Origin: Streptomyces bambusae
GTDB taxonomy: Bacteria; Actinomycetota; Actinomycetes; Streptomycetales; Streptomycetaceae
Direction: 5' to 3'
DNA length: 64,000 bases
Assembly (NCBI RefSeq): GCF_020532645.1
Contig: NZ_JAJAUZ010000007.1
Location: forward strand, 149,922 to 213,921
In this document: positions 16,479-24,427 of the stretch, piece by piece
How the letters are laid out: each line of letters begins with the position of its first letter
Numbering within the stretch: the first letter of the stretch is position 1
Notes under the pieces: model-generated
What the model was told of the DNA's origin: nothing
Seen by the model: only the letters and a program-made list of their open reading frames with translations
Database searches by the model: none
Made by a program: the position numbers and the translations under genes

Positions 16479-18539
16479 TCACGAGCCGGACGGCTCCGAG
16501 GTCAGGCCCTGAGCAGTGGTGTTACGACCACCGGGGCTCTTGATGTTGTTGTTGATGGCGATGTTGTTGAACGCCGTCACGGTGCCGCTGAGGTCGATCA
16601 GGGGGCGGCCGGTGCCACCACTGGGCGCGGTCACGGTGAGGGTGGTGTCGTCGGAGGACGGGGCGTGGGTGGGGCTGCCGTTGTACTGGGCGAGGACGGT
16701 GTGGGTGCCGACGGTGAGCGTGGTGGGCGTGGTGATGGCTGCGGAGCCATCGGTGAGGTTGACCGGGCTGCCGACCTGGGTGCCGTCGATGCTGAAGGTG
16801 ACGGTTCCGGTGGGCGTGGTGGTGTCGGTGACGGTCGCGGTGCAGGTGGAGCTCGTTCCGGCGGGAACCGATGCAGGCACGCACGTGACCACCGTCGTGG
16901 TGGGAGCGACGCCGACGGTGAGGGTGGTGTCGTCGGAGGACGGGGCGTGGGTGGGGCTGCCGTTGTACTGGGCGAGGACGGTGTGGGTGCCGACGGTGAG
17001 CGTGGTGGGCGTGGTGATGGCTGCGGAGCCATCGGTGAGGTTGACCGGGCTGCCGACCTGGGTGCCGTCGATGCTGAAGGTGACGGTTCCGGTGGGCGTG
17101 GTGGTGTCGGTGACGGTCGCGGTGCAGGTGGAGCTCGTTCCGGCGGGAACCGATGCAGGCACGCACGTGACCACCGTCGTGGTGGGAGCGACGCCGACGG
17201 TGAGGGTGGTGGAGCCTGTGGACGAGGCGTACGCGATGCTGCCGGTGTAATTGGCTTCGATGGTGTGCTCGCCGACGGCGAGGCCGGGATCAGTGGTGAA
17301 CGTCGCCTCGGCGGCGTTCCCTCCAGCGGTCACGAGCTCCACCGGGTCGCCGACAGGGGTGCCGTCGACGCTGAAAGCAACGGTGCCGGTGGGGGTGGAA
17401 CTGTCACTGACGGTAGCCGTGCACACGGAGCTCTGACCGGAGGTCACCGGATTGGGAACGCAGGAGACCGTCGTGGTGGTGGCAGCGAGCTGGTAGGTGA
17501 TGACGATCCGAGGCGGCTGGCCAGTGCTGCCCACGTCTGCCGACGTGGCACCCGGTGCGGCGAACGACGAACCGGCCCCGCCTCCGGAGGGGAGGGCGGC
17601 GTCGGCACCGCTGCCTCCTCCGAAGTAGCCTCCGCCTCCGCCTCCGCCGCCGTTGCCCGGGCCGCTGCCTCCGACCCCGAGAGCACCATTGCTGCCGTTC
17701 TGGGTACCCTGCCCGGCACCCCCGGCTGTGGCGCCGCCGCCCCCGCCGCCGCCCGCTCCCCGTGCCGGCGAGGGGAACGAGGAGACGGCTCCGCCGCCGC
17801 CTCCGCCGCCGCTTCCGGACACGTTCGGCGCTGCCGCCCCACCGGCGCCGCCCGGGAACCCGGTCGCCCCGCCCTGACCACCGGCCCCGCCGCCGGTGCC
17901 GAAGGGCCCGCCGGGGAGACCGGGCAGGCCGGAGGGGGCGGACATGCCGGGTCCGGGGATCCCTCCGGGCGCCGGGGCGGAACCCCCGCCTGCGCCACCC
18001 TCCGCGCCTCCTCCTCCGCCGCCTGCGACGACCAGGCGTGAATCGGTGGTGCTGAGGGGCACGGACAGGGGTTCGAGCCGAACGTCGCTGGCCCCGCCGC
18101 CGCCTCCATTGGGGGCGGCCGCGCCACCGCCTCCGTTGAACCCTCCGGCGCTGCCCGACGCGTTGCCACCCACCACGACGTACACCGTGCGGTCGCCGTC
18201 GAGAACGCTCGCCGGCAGGACGGCGTTGACGGTGGCCCCGGACCCGCCCGGCCCGCCGGGTGCAGCGTTCGCACCGCGGCCTCCGGTGGCTGCGACGGTG
18301 AAGCTCCCGACGCCGGAGGGAAGGACGAAGGTCTGTTCGCCGGCCGTCGTGGGGAAGTTGTAGGTGCAGGTCTTGGTGCCGGGGTTGAACAGGCCCGGCA
18401 CGCTGGCCTGAGTGGTGCACGATTCCTGGGCGTCGGCGGTGGACGGCAGGGCGGACAGGGTGGCCGTGGCGAGTACGCAGACAGCAGCCAGGGCCCGCCC
18501 GCGGCGGGTCCGTGGCGCATGCGGGGTTGTCGAAGGCAC
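16479..18539 (-). CDS. Secreted glycine-rich protein with Ig-like repeats
   Basis: The start is taken at GTG 18539 (GAGG 7 nt upstream), giving 686 residues. A signal peptide ends at STADA. The N-terminal ~300 residues form an ALK-type glycine-rich domain (YNFPTTAGEQTFVLP, many GGGGG clusters, PRIVITYQL), as in the gene at 11302. Three bacterial Ig-like (Big_3-type) repeats of ~94 residues follow, each with CTATVxDxxTPTGTVxFS and VGxHTxxAxYxGS. The last two repeats are encoded by identical DNA. No sorting signal is visible. A surface or matrix role is likely. Confidence 0.82.
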   Translation of the reverse strand: MPSTTPHAPRTRRGRALAAVCVLATATLSALPSTADAQESCTTQASVPGLFNPGTKTCTYNFPTTAGEQTFVLPSGVGSFTVAATGGRGANAAPGGPGGSGATVNAVLPASVLDGDRTVYVVVGGNASGSAGGFNGGGGAAAPNGGGGGASDVRLEPLSVPLSTTDSRLVVAGGGGGGAEGGAGGGSAPAPGGIPGPGMSAPSGLPGLPGGPFGTGGGAGGQGGATGFPGGAGGAAAPNVSGSGGGGGGGAVSSFPSPARGAGGGGGGGATAGGAGQGTQNGSNGALGVGGSGPGNGGGGGGGGYFGGGSGADAALPSGGGAGSSFAAPGATSADVGSTGQPPRIVITYQLAATTTTVSCVPNPVTSGQSSVCTATVSDSSTPTGTVAFSVDGTPVGDPVELVTAGGNAAEATFTTDPGLAVGEHTIEANYTGSIAYASSTGSTTLTVGVAPTTTVVTCVPASVPAGTSSTCTATVTDTTTPTGTVTFSIDGTQVGSPVNLTDGSAAITTPTTLTVGTHTVLAQYNGSPTHAPSSDDTTLTVGVAPTTTVVTCVPASVPAGTSSTCTATVTDTTTPTGTVTFSIDGTQVGSPVNLTDGSAAITTPTTLTVGTHTVLAQYNGSPTHAPSSDDTTLTVTAPSGGTGRPLIDLSGTVTAFNNIAINNNIKSPGGRNTTAQGLTSEPSGS
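16633..17196. repeat. Exact 282-bp tandem duplication inside the Ig-repeat gene
   Basis: Positions 16633-16914 and 16915-17196 read identically over the full 282 bp, including synonymous positions. Each copy encodes one 94-residue Ig-like domain. A third, diverged domain precedes them in the protein (17197-17480 region). Confidence 0.92.
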
Positions 18540-18730
18540 GAAGGTTCCTCGAGGTGAGTTACACGGAGGCTGCCGTGCAGTAGGCAGGAGCCAAGAGCGG
18601 ACCGATTCTGTTCCCAAAAGCCCGAAATGACGTGGAGGAGCCCGGGTTGCTGCCCGGTTTCAGCCCGTTGGATGCCTCTGCGCCGATAAGTAGATCAACA
18701 GCTCGTGTCATCTCTCCGCCTCCCCGTGAG

Positions 18731-18890
18731 GCGCGGTGCGAGGGGACCCGGAGCGGTGCGCACGCCCGGCACGGCGACTCTCTCGTCATGCTCGGCGCCA
18801 TCCTGCAGGGGTAAAGCCCTCGGCGAATCCCCCATGGAAGGTGCTCGCCCCGCTGGACGGATATGTCAAGGCCCCGGCACCGCACCCTGA
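18731..18890 (+). pseudogene. Remnant of a GNAT acetyltransferase gene (internal deletion)
   Basis: 18731-18790 aligns with 33482-33540, the upstream region of the intact GNAT gene. 18801-18890 aligns with the end of that gene: PWKVLAPLDGYVKAPAP here against GWKVLAPLNGFVYAPA there. Nearly the whole catalytic body between them is missing. This is the core of the 539-bp gap 18540-19078; the remainder holds no recognisable gene. Confidence 0.65.
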
Positions 18891-19078
18891 CGGACCGTCA
18901 GTAGCCGGGACGGTGACCGGCGCTACTCCCATGGTGATGTTCGAGGTGCGCCGGATCTACGGAATCAGCCGCCGGTTCTAGACCAGAAGGTCATCCGATC
19001 GGCCAATTCTCAACAGGGACAGTTGAGTTGCAGTCTCTCGGAGGACGGAAATCTCACCCCTCCGACTTTGGAGCAGCA

Positions 19079-20179
19079 TTGAGACACAAGCTCGCCACCG
19101 CCGCCCTCTCCGCCCTTGCCGTGCTGACCGCCGGCGGGGTCGCCCAGGCCGATACCGTGACCGTGCACCGCTACTGCCACTTCAACGGCAAGCTCGCGTG
19201 CGCCCCCAACTTCCGCGAGCTGGTCAGGATCGTCACCGGCGGCGGGGTGGGGGACGCCCCGCTCACGGCGACCGGCGGCTGGCAGGCAATGGACGCCCTG
19301 CGCAAGCGCATCGAGGCGTACAACCCCTACATGTCTTCCATGCACTTCTCCCAGCCCGACTGGACCGGGAGCGTGCTCTCCATCGCGGCCAACGGCTGCA
19401 AGGGGAACATGCCGCGTCCGGGGGTCATGAACCTGCACCTGATCGACTCGGCCTTCGACAACCGGGTCAATTCCGAGATCGGGATGAACGAGTGTCAGGT
19501 CAGCCCCGCTCAGCACCCGAACCACACCGGTGTCACCGGCGACGCCAGGCCCATCGGCTGGCACAACCCCGGCACGAACCTCCACAACGAGATCACCTCG
19601 GTGTACTACTACCCGACGCCCACCCGTGAGGAGGCCGCGCAGGCGTGTGGGAGCGGTGCTGCGACGTGCACGTTGAAGGACTACAAGGCGACGATCGTCT
19701 CGGGCGAGCCGAAGCCGGTGGCCTTCAGCACCAACTGCACCTCCGTGGCCCAGAACAGGGCGCTGTGGTGGGAGACCAGCGTGGCGAACGAGACGTCGTT
19801 CACCACCGAGTACGGCCAGAAGCTCGTGCTCGGTCTTGAGTTCGGCGATCTGAAGACCGGGATCGAGCTGGCGTTCTCGCAGACGTACGGGCACTCCACC
19901 ACCAACACGACGACCTTCAAGCAGCAGGACTCGGTGACGATCCCCGCCAAGCACCGGAGCGTGCTCTACAAGACCCCCACCTACCAGGTGCTGACTGGCA
20001 CGGCCACGGCGCGGATCAACGACGGTGGCGTCCTGGTGGACGTGCCGTGGTCGGTCAAGCAGGCGGTGAGCGACGGGTCCGACGGACTGACCTGGGACGA
20101 GATCCCCCTCACCGCGGCGGAACTCGCCGACACCCGGCTCTGCCCGCTCTCCGGAAGCGGAGTGACCCGAGCGCTCTGA
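19079..20179 (+). CDS. Secreted protein, possible aerolysin-like pore former
   Basis: TTG 19079, preceded by GGAG at 5-6 nt, gives 366 residues and a compact signal peptide (MRHKLATAALSALAV to AQAD). A second TTG at 19028 is possible. The N-terminal half is Cys-containing and unrecognised. In the C-terminal half an amphipathic Ser/Thr-rich stretch appears (NETSFTTEYGQKLVLGLEF, then TYGHSTTNTTTFKQQDSV). It is followed by TIPAKHRSVLYKTPTYQV, which looks like the pore-forming strands and framework of aerolysin/ETX-MTX2 proteins. That assignment is by pattern only. It is convergent with the NlpC/P60 gene. Confidence 0.6.
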   Translation: MRHKLATAALSALAVLTAGGVAQADTVTVHRYCHFNGKLACAPNFRELVRIVTGGGVGDAPLTATGGWQAMDALRKRIEAYNPYMSSMHFSQPDWTGSVLSIAANGCKGNMPRPGVMNLHLIDSAFDNRVNSEIGMNECQVSPAQHPNHTGVTGDARPIGWHNPGTNLHNEITSVYYYPTPTREEAAQACGSGAATCTLKDYKATIVSGEPKPVAFSTNCTSVAQNRALWWETSVANETSFTTEYGQKLVLGLEFGDLKTGIELAFSQTYGHSTTNTTTFKQQDSVTIPAKHRSVLYKTPTYQVLTGTATARINDGGVLVDVPWSVKQAVSDGSDGLTWDEIPLTAAELADTRLCPLSGSGVTRAL

Positions 20180-20214
20180 GCGCGCGACCGCGGGACGGCG
20201 CGGGGCCGACCCGC

Positions 20215-20240
20215 CCCCGGCCACCCTCCGGTGGCCGGGG
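20215..20240. terminator. Bidirectional hairpin terminator
   Basis: A perfect 11-bp stem (20215-20225 with 20230-20240) and 4-nt loop lie between two convergent genes. Confidence 0.75.
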
Positions 20241-20255
20241 CGACGGGCCCGTGCG

Positions 20256-21341
20256 TCAAGCGCCGATGAACCGCGTGGCTCCCACGAACGGCCTTCCCGT
20301 CATGGGTTCTTCCTTCACTTTCTCACCGGTCTTGGGCGCGTCGATCATCATCGGCTCCCCCTTGTCGTTCCTCCCGGCGTAGATGCCCACGTGGGTCACG
20401 TTCGCCGTGCTGCTGCCGAAGCCCACGACGTCACCGGGCCGGAGATCGGCTTCGGAGTCGATGCGTACGCCGCGTGCCGAGCCGGCAGGTGCCCTGCCGC
20501 CGCCCGCATCGAACTGCGGTTGACTGTCGCGGGGAATGGTGATGCCGAGGGCGGAGTACACCTGGCTCGTGAGGCCGGAACAGTCGTAGCCGAACCCCGA
20601 TGCACCCGACCACAGGTAGTCCTGCCCCAGGAACTTGCGTGCTTCGGCGACCACGGTCCCACCGGTCACGTCCGGTGGTGGTGCCGTGAGGTCCTGGGGC
20701 TTGAAGTAGATCGGGCTGCCGTCGTTGGCGTACGCCTCCAGCAGGGAAGGGTCCGCAGGGGAGGGCTTCACGGAGAACTCGGTGTTGAACGAGTACTCGG
20801 TCCCGCCCCGTGACGCGGAGCCCGAAGCAGCTGCCTGCGGAGTGCCGAAGCCCCACGCCGTCCGGCTGCTGATGCGCTCGGGAGTCGTCCCGGCCGGTGC
20901 CTTCTTCCGGTGCTTCGTCAGCTGCCGGTCGGGCACCCATCCCGGATAGCCTGCCTTGTCCTTGGGGGTCGGCTGCCCGTGCAGCAGGACCTTGTCCCAC
21001 AGCATGCCGTCCCGGGTCCTGGTCGTGGCGACGACGGTGACCCGGTTGCCGTAGAGGGCCTGTGTCTCGCCGGGGATGTCGCGCCGGAGGTTGATGTCGT
21101 GGGCCATGTCGGCGAACCAGCCGCGCAGGTCGACGGGGTTCGTGAGCGCTTTGGCGTCCACTGCGCGCACCTTGTCGGGGCTCTCCCAGAGCTGGGCAAC
21201 CGACACGTTCACGTAGCAGGTCTTTGCGCCTTTACACGCGTGCGGGGCCGGTTCGGGCGCAGCGGAGGCGGTACTCGCCAGAGGGACCAGGGCCGTGACG
21301 GCCGTGACGGCAGCGACCAGTGCGATCTTCGTCGGAATCAT
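20256..21341 (-). CDS. Secreted NlpC/P60 peptidoglycan hydrolase with SH3-like domain
   Basis: A 361-residue protein from ATG 21341 with a signal peptide ending ASAAPEP. Residues ~40-150 form an SH3b-like region (VSVAQLWESPDK, GNRVTVVATT, GYPGWVPDRQL). Residues ~240-361 are the cysteine peptidase: KFLGQDYLWSGASGFGYDCSG with the nucleophile in DCSG, and the base His in NVTHVGIYAG. The family cuts gamma-D-Glu-diamino-acid peptide bonds in cell wall. It is divergent from the cupin gene. Confidence 0.9.
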   Translation of the reverse strand: MIPTKIALVAAVTAVTALVPLASTASAAPEPAPHACKGAKTCYVNVSVAQLWESPDKVRAVDAKALTNPVDLRGWFADMAHDINLRRDIPGETQALYGNRVTVVATTRTRDGMLWDKVLLHGQPTPKDKAGYPGWVPDRQLTKHRKKAPAGTTPERISSRTAWGFGTPQAAASGSASRGGTEYSFNTEFSVKPSPADPSLLEAYANDGSPIYFKPQDLTAPPPDVTGGTVVAEARKFLGQDYLWSGASGFGYDCSGLTSQVYSALGITIPRDSQPQFDAGGGRAPAGSARGVRIDSEADLRPGDVVGFGSSTANVTHVGIYAGRNDKGEPMMIDAPKTGEKVKEEPMTGRPFVGATRFIGA

Positions 21342-21586
21342 GCGGCCAGACTGTTCCTCACCGGAAGACCGCGTCACCGGCCGATCGGCGGAGTGCGCGG
21401 TGGATGCGGATGGTCCGGTCAGGTTCTCGTCGATGCGGCCCCGTACGACTCCCGGCGCGGGCGAGCCGGTCCCGAGTGAGGATCGCCGCGGTCCACCGGT
21501 CCCGTCCCCCGGTCGGGGGGCGAGGCGGTCGCGGCCCGCGCGGACACTGGAGGAAACCCGTTCCGCTTCTCGCCCAGGAGGCCTGG

Positions 21587-22030
21587 ATGCCTGCGACACA
21601 CACCCGCCCCCTCCCGCGGCACCCCGGGACGTCCTTCGCACCGGCTCCCGACACCGCGGCCGCCGAGTACGGCACCGGTGCGTTCGTCCCCGTCGCCCGG
21701 CAGCTGGCCAGGGGCACCGCCCAGGAGCCCATCGAGCTGCACGTCGAGGGCGTGTCCGAGGTGCTCATGCGCAGGATCGTCCTTCCGGTCGGCGGCACCA
21801 CCGGGTGGCACTGGCACCCCGGTGACCTCCTGGCGGTCGTCGAGCAGGGCGAGCTGACCCACACCGACGGCCACGGGCGGACCCACCGCTACGGTCCGGG
21901 GGACGCCTTCCTCGAGCCCCGCGGCAGCCGGCACGTCCACGAGGGCCGCAACACCGGCGGGCACGAGGTCGTCCTCCACGTGACGTACCTGAACCCCGGC
22001 GCGGGCCCCCTGGCCGTACCGGTGGGTTGA
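21587..22030 (+). CDS. Small cupin-fold protein
   Basis: The start is fixed by AGGAGG five bases before ATG 21587, giving 147 residues. A single cupin barrel has the metal-ligand motif GWHWHPGDLLAVVEQGE and second motif YGPGDAFLEPRGSRHVHEG. The protein may bind metal and act as a small enzyme or sensor; substrate unknown. It stands as a single-gene unit. Confidence 0.85.
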   Translation: MPATHTRPLPRHPGTSFAPAPDTAAAEYGTGAFVPVARQLARGTAQEPIELHVEGVSEVLMRRIVLPVGGTTGWHWHPGDLLAVVEQGELTHTDGHGRTHRYGPGDAFLEPRGSRHVHEGRNTGGHEVVLHVTYLNPGAGPLAVPVG

Positions 22031-22139
22031 TCGCCCATTCCTCCGGCCGGTCAGCCTCGGGACCGTGCCCTCGCTGCCGGGCGGCCGCTGCGAGGCAGGC
22101 GCTCCCCGCCGCACAGAGGAGGGCACGCCCTCGGATGGG

Positions 22140-22173
22140 TTACTGTACGTATTTATGGTGATTCGCACAGTAA
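22140..22173. promoter_or_regulatory. A/T-rich inverted repeat upstream of the AOC-barrel gene
   Basis: TTACTGT (22140-22146) and ACAGTAA (22167-22173) are perfect inverted arms 20 bp apart, in an A/T-rich stretch before the gene starting at 22215. It could be an operator or part of the promoter. Confidence 0.4.
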
Positions 22174-22214
22174 TTTCCATCGGGTAGTGTCCCAACTCCC
22201 GGAAGAAGTACGGC

Positions 22215-22739
22215 ATGCGTAGAAGCAGGCTCTCCATCCTCGCGCTGGTGCTGACCGCCGGTGCTGTCACCGCCGCCGCCACCGCACCCGTCGCCGCCGC
22301 GGCTCCCCGTGGAGGCGGGGACCGGAAGGTCACGCTGAACTGGACCCAGACCATCGACCGGCACGACCCCATCGACGTGGCCCCGGCGGGTGAGAGTGTC
22401 GGCGACCAGAGCATTGCCGGCGGCACCGTGTACCGGAACGGCTCCGCGGTCGGCACCTTCGACCTGATCTGCACGATCACCCGCGTGGATGCACAGTCGA
22501 CCACGACGCAGTGCCAGAGCGCGTACACGCTGCCCGAGGGCGGCCTGACGTTCTGGGGCCGCCACACGCAGCCGCTCGGCACCCCGATCCACCTCGGAGA
22601 GCAGGCGGGAAGCCGGATCTCGGGCGTGACCAGCGGCACGGCGGACTACAAGACGGCGCGGGGCCAGGGCACCTTCACCCGCACGGGAGGCGCGTCCCAG
22701 AGCGTCTCCGTCGCCCTCACCCTCGACAAGGGCAAGTGA
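22215..22739 (+). CDS. Secreted allene-oxide-cyclase-barrel-like protein
   Basis: A 174-residue product with a signal peptide (LSILALVLTAG to PVAAAAP). The mature part shows the pattern of the AOC-barrel/dirigent-like fold common in streptomycetes: SVGDQSIAGGTVYRNG, FDLICTITRVDAQST, GGLTFWGRH and SGVTSGTADYKTARGQGTF. Enzymatic activity is not implied; such barrels often bind small hydrophobic molecules. It ends 20 bp from the convergent TetR gene. Confidence 0.75.
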   Translation: MRRSRLSILALVLTAGAVTAAATAPVAAAAPRGGGDRKVTLNWTQTIDRHDPIDVAPAGESVGDQSIAGGTVYRNGSAVGTFDLICTITRVDAQSTTTQCQSAYTLPEGGLTFWGRHTQPLGTPIHLGEQAGSRISGVTSGTADYKTARGQGTFTRTGGASQSVSVALTLDKGK

Positions 22740-22758
22740 GCACGTACCCCGACTGGCG

Positions 22759-23460
22759 TCAGCCCTGTTCCGGGCGGTCCGCCGGGCTGTCGGACCCCGC
22801 CGTGCCCCTCAGGCCACCCGACACGAAGGCGAACAGGTGGTCGACCTGCGAGGGGGTCGGAGGTGTGCCGGCCATCAGGTGGTCGTGGAGTGAGGCGACG
22901 GTGAGCAGGTAGACGGTACGTGCGTCGCGCTCGGGGTCGGCCCGGCCGCCGGGGCCGGGCAGGGACCCGTCGGCGGTCGCCGCACGCAGCGCGTCCATCA
23001 GGGGTTCGATCATGGCGCGCTCGGAGGCGCGGTGTGCCTCGGGGAAGCGCGTGGCCAGCCTGTCCACATGCGCCACGAAGGGCCGGGTGCGTGCCGCGAG
23101 ACGTGGGTCGGCGGCCTGGGCGAGGACTCCGTCGACCCACGCACGCACCGCGGCCAAGGGGCCGTCCGCCCGTGACATCCGTTCCCGCAGGAGCTCGGCC
23201 ATGCGGCGGCGGCCGTGGTCGAGGATCGCGATGAACAAGTCGTCCTTCGACCCGAAGTGCCGGTAGAACGCCTGGTTGGACATCCCGGCCTCGTGCAGGA
23301 GTTCCCGCATCGTCAAGTCGAGCGATCCCGTCCGCTCGATCACCGCGTAGGCGGCCCCGAGCAGGTGGCGGACCTCCTGGGCCGAGGCCGCGTGGTGCTT
23401 CGCCAGCGGCCTCTCGACGGCCCGCGCCATCAGGTCCGCGGCGAACTCGCCCTCCGCCAT
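22759..23460 (-). CDS. TetR-family transcriptional regulator
   Basis: A 233-residue regulator. The DNA-binding helix-turn-helix spans about residues 30-75 (LLGAAYAVIERTG, MRELLHEAGMSNQAFYRHF, SKDDLFIAIL), and the remainder is the variable ligand domain. It is divergent from the 2-oxoacid oxidoreductase operon with a 128-bp gap that contains a perfect 19-bp palindrome, so it most likely represses that operon and itself. The inducer may be a pathway acid or acyl-CoA. Confidence 0.9.
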   Translation of the reverse strand: MAEGEFAADLMARAVERPLAKHHAASAQEVRHLLGAAYAVIERTGSLDLTMRELLHEAGMSNQAFYRHFGSKDDLFIAILDHGRRRMAELLRERMSRADGPLAAVRAWVDGVLAQAADPRLAARTRPFVAHVDRLATRFPEAHRASERAMIEPLMDALRAATADGSLPGPGGRADPERDARTVYLLTVASLHDHLMAGTPPTPSQVDHLFAFVSGGLRGTAGSDSPADRPEQG

Positions 23461-23542
23461 GATCCCCCCTCGCTCGTTGCCACCGCAGATGCTGCCACAA
23501 CCCTGGCGCCCGAGAACAGTCGTCCCTATGGTGAGAACGGCG

Positions 23543-23561
23543 TTCTGACAGCTCGTCAGAA
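23543..23561. promoter_or_regulatory. Palindromic TetR operator candidate
   Basis: TTCTGACAGCTCGTCAGAA has 7-bp perfect arms around a 5-bp centre. It lies in the divergent promoter region between the TetR gene (start 23460) and the oxidoreductase operon (start 23589). Confidence 0.7.
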
Positions 23562-23588
23562 AGGTTCGAGGGGAAGGCAGGTGGCGGT

Positions 23589-24197
23589 GTGGAACGCGAA
23601 CTGCTGATGACCGGGATCGGAGGGCAGGGGGTCCAGCTCGCCGCGCGGCTGCTCGCCCACGCCCTGACCGCCGCGGGACGTGGCGTACAACTCTTCGGGA
23701 GCTTCGGCGGGATGATGCGCGGCGGCAACACGGAAGCGACGCTGATCGCCGCCGACACCGCGGTGGAGAGCCCGCCGACCGTCCCCCTGGCCTGGTCGGC
23801 GATCGTCATGCACGACGCCTACGCCGACCACGTCGTCCCCCGGCTGAGGCCGGGCGGCTGGCTGCTCGTGGACAGCACCGTCTGCCGCACCCCCTGGCGG
23901 GACGGCGTGGCACCGGGCGGGGTCCGGCGGCCCGACGCGGCGTTCGACGTGCTCGAGGTACCCGCCACCGCCCTGGCCCGTGACCTGGGCTCCCCGGCCG
24001 CAGCGACGATGGTCGCGATCGGGGCCTACGCCCGGGCCACCGACATCGTCGGGGCGGACGCGCTGGCGCAGGCCCTTCCCGAGGTGCTGCCCCCGCACCG
24101 CCTGGAGCAGGCCACCGCCAACATGCGCGCGCTGGCCGCCGGGTACGGTGCGGTGCCCGCGTCCTCGCGACCAGCCTGGGCGGAGGCACCGGCATGA
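23589..24197 (+). CDS. 2-oxoacid:ferredoxin oxidoreductase, gamma subunit
   Basis: A 202-residue subunit starting at GTG 23589. GIGGQGVQLAARLLAHAL near the N-terminus and GSFGGMMRGGNTEATLI are the signatures of the gamma (catalytic-interface) domain of pyruvate/2-oxoacid ferredoxin oxidoreductases. It is the first gene of the operon. Its stop overlaps the ferredoxin start by ATGA, so the subunits are translationally coupled. Confidence 0.9.
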   Translation: MERELLMTGIGGQGVQLAARLLAHALTAAGRGVQLFGSFGGMMRGGNTEATLIAADTAVESPPTVPLAWSAIVMHDAYADHVVPRLRPGGWLLVDSTVCRTPWRDGVAPGGVRRPDAAFDVLEVPATALARDLGSPAAATMVAIGAYARATDIVGADALAQALPEVLPPHRLEQATANMRALAAGYGAVPASSRPAWAEAPA

Positions 24198-24427
24198 GCG
24201 CCGGGACGCTGGTCATCGACACGGAGGCGTGCAAGGGCTGCGAGCTCTGTGTCGATGCCTGCCCTCCGGCCGTCCTCGTCATGACCACCGACCGGGTCAA
24301 CGCACGGGGGTACCGCCACCCCGAGCTGCTGCCCGGATGCATCGCCTGCAAGGCCTGTACCGCGATCTGCCCCGACTTCGTGTTCCAGGTCTACCGCTAC
24401 CACCCGAGCGAGGAGGACACGCGGTGA
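24194..24427 (+). CDS. 2-oxoacid:ferredoxin oxidoreductase, delta (2x4Fe-4S) subunit
   Basis: A 77-residue ferredoxin-like protein with two classical cluster motifs. The first uses Cys13, 16, 19 and 23 (CKGCELCVDACP). The second uses Cys49, 52, 55 and 59 (CIACKACTAICP). It passes electrons from the thiamine centre to a soluble ferredoxin. ATGA overlap upstream and GTGA overlap downstream show tight coupling within the complex. Confidence 0.93.
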   Translation: MSAGTLVIDTEACKGCELCVDACPPAVLVMTTDRVNARGYRHPELLPGCIACKACTAICPDFVFQVYRYHPSEEDTR

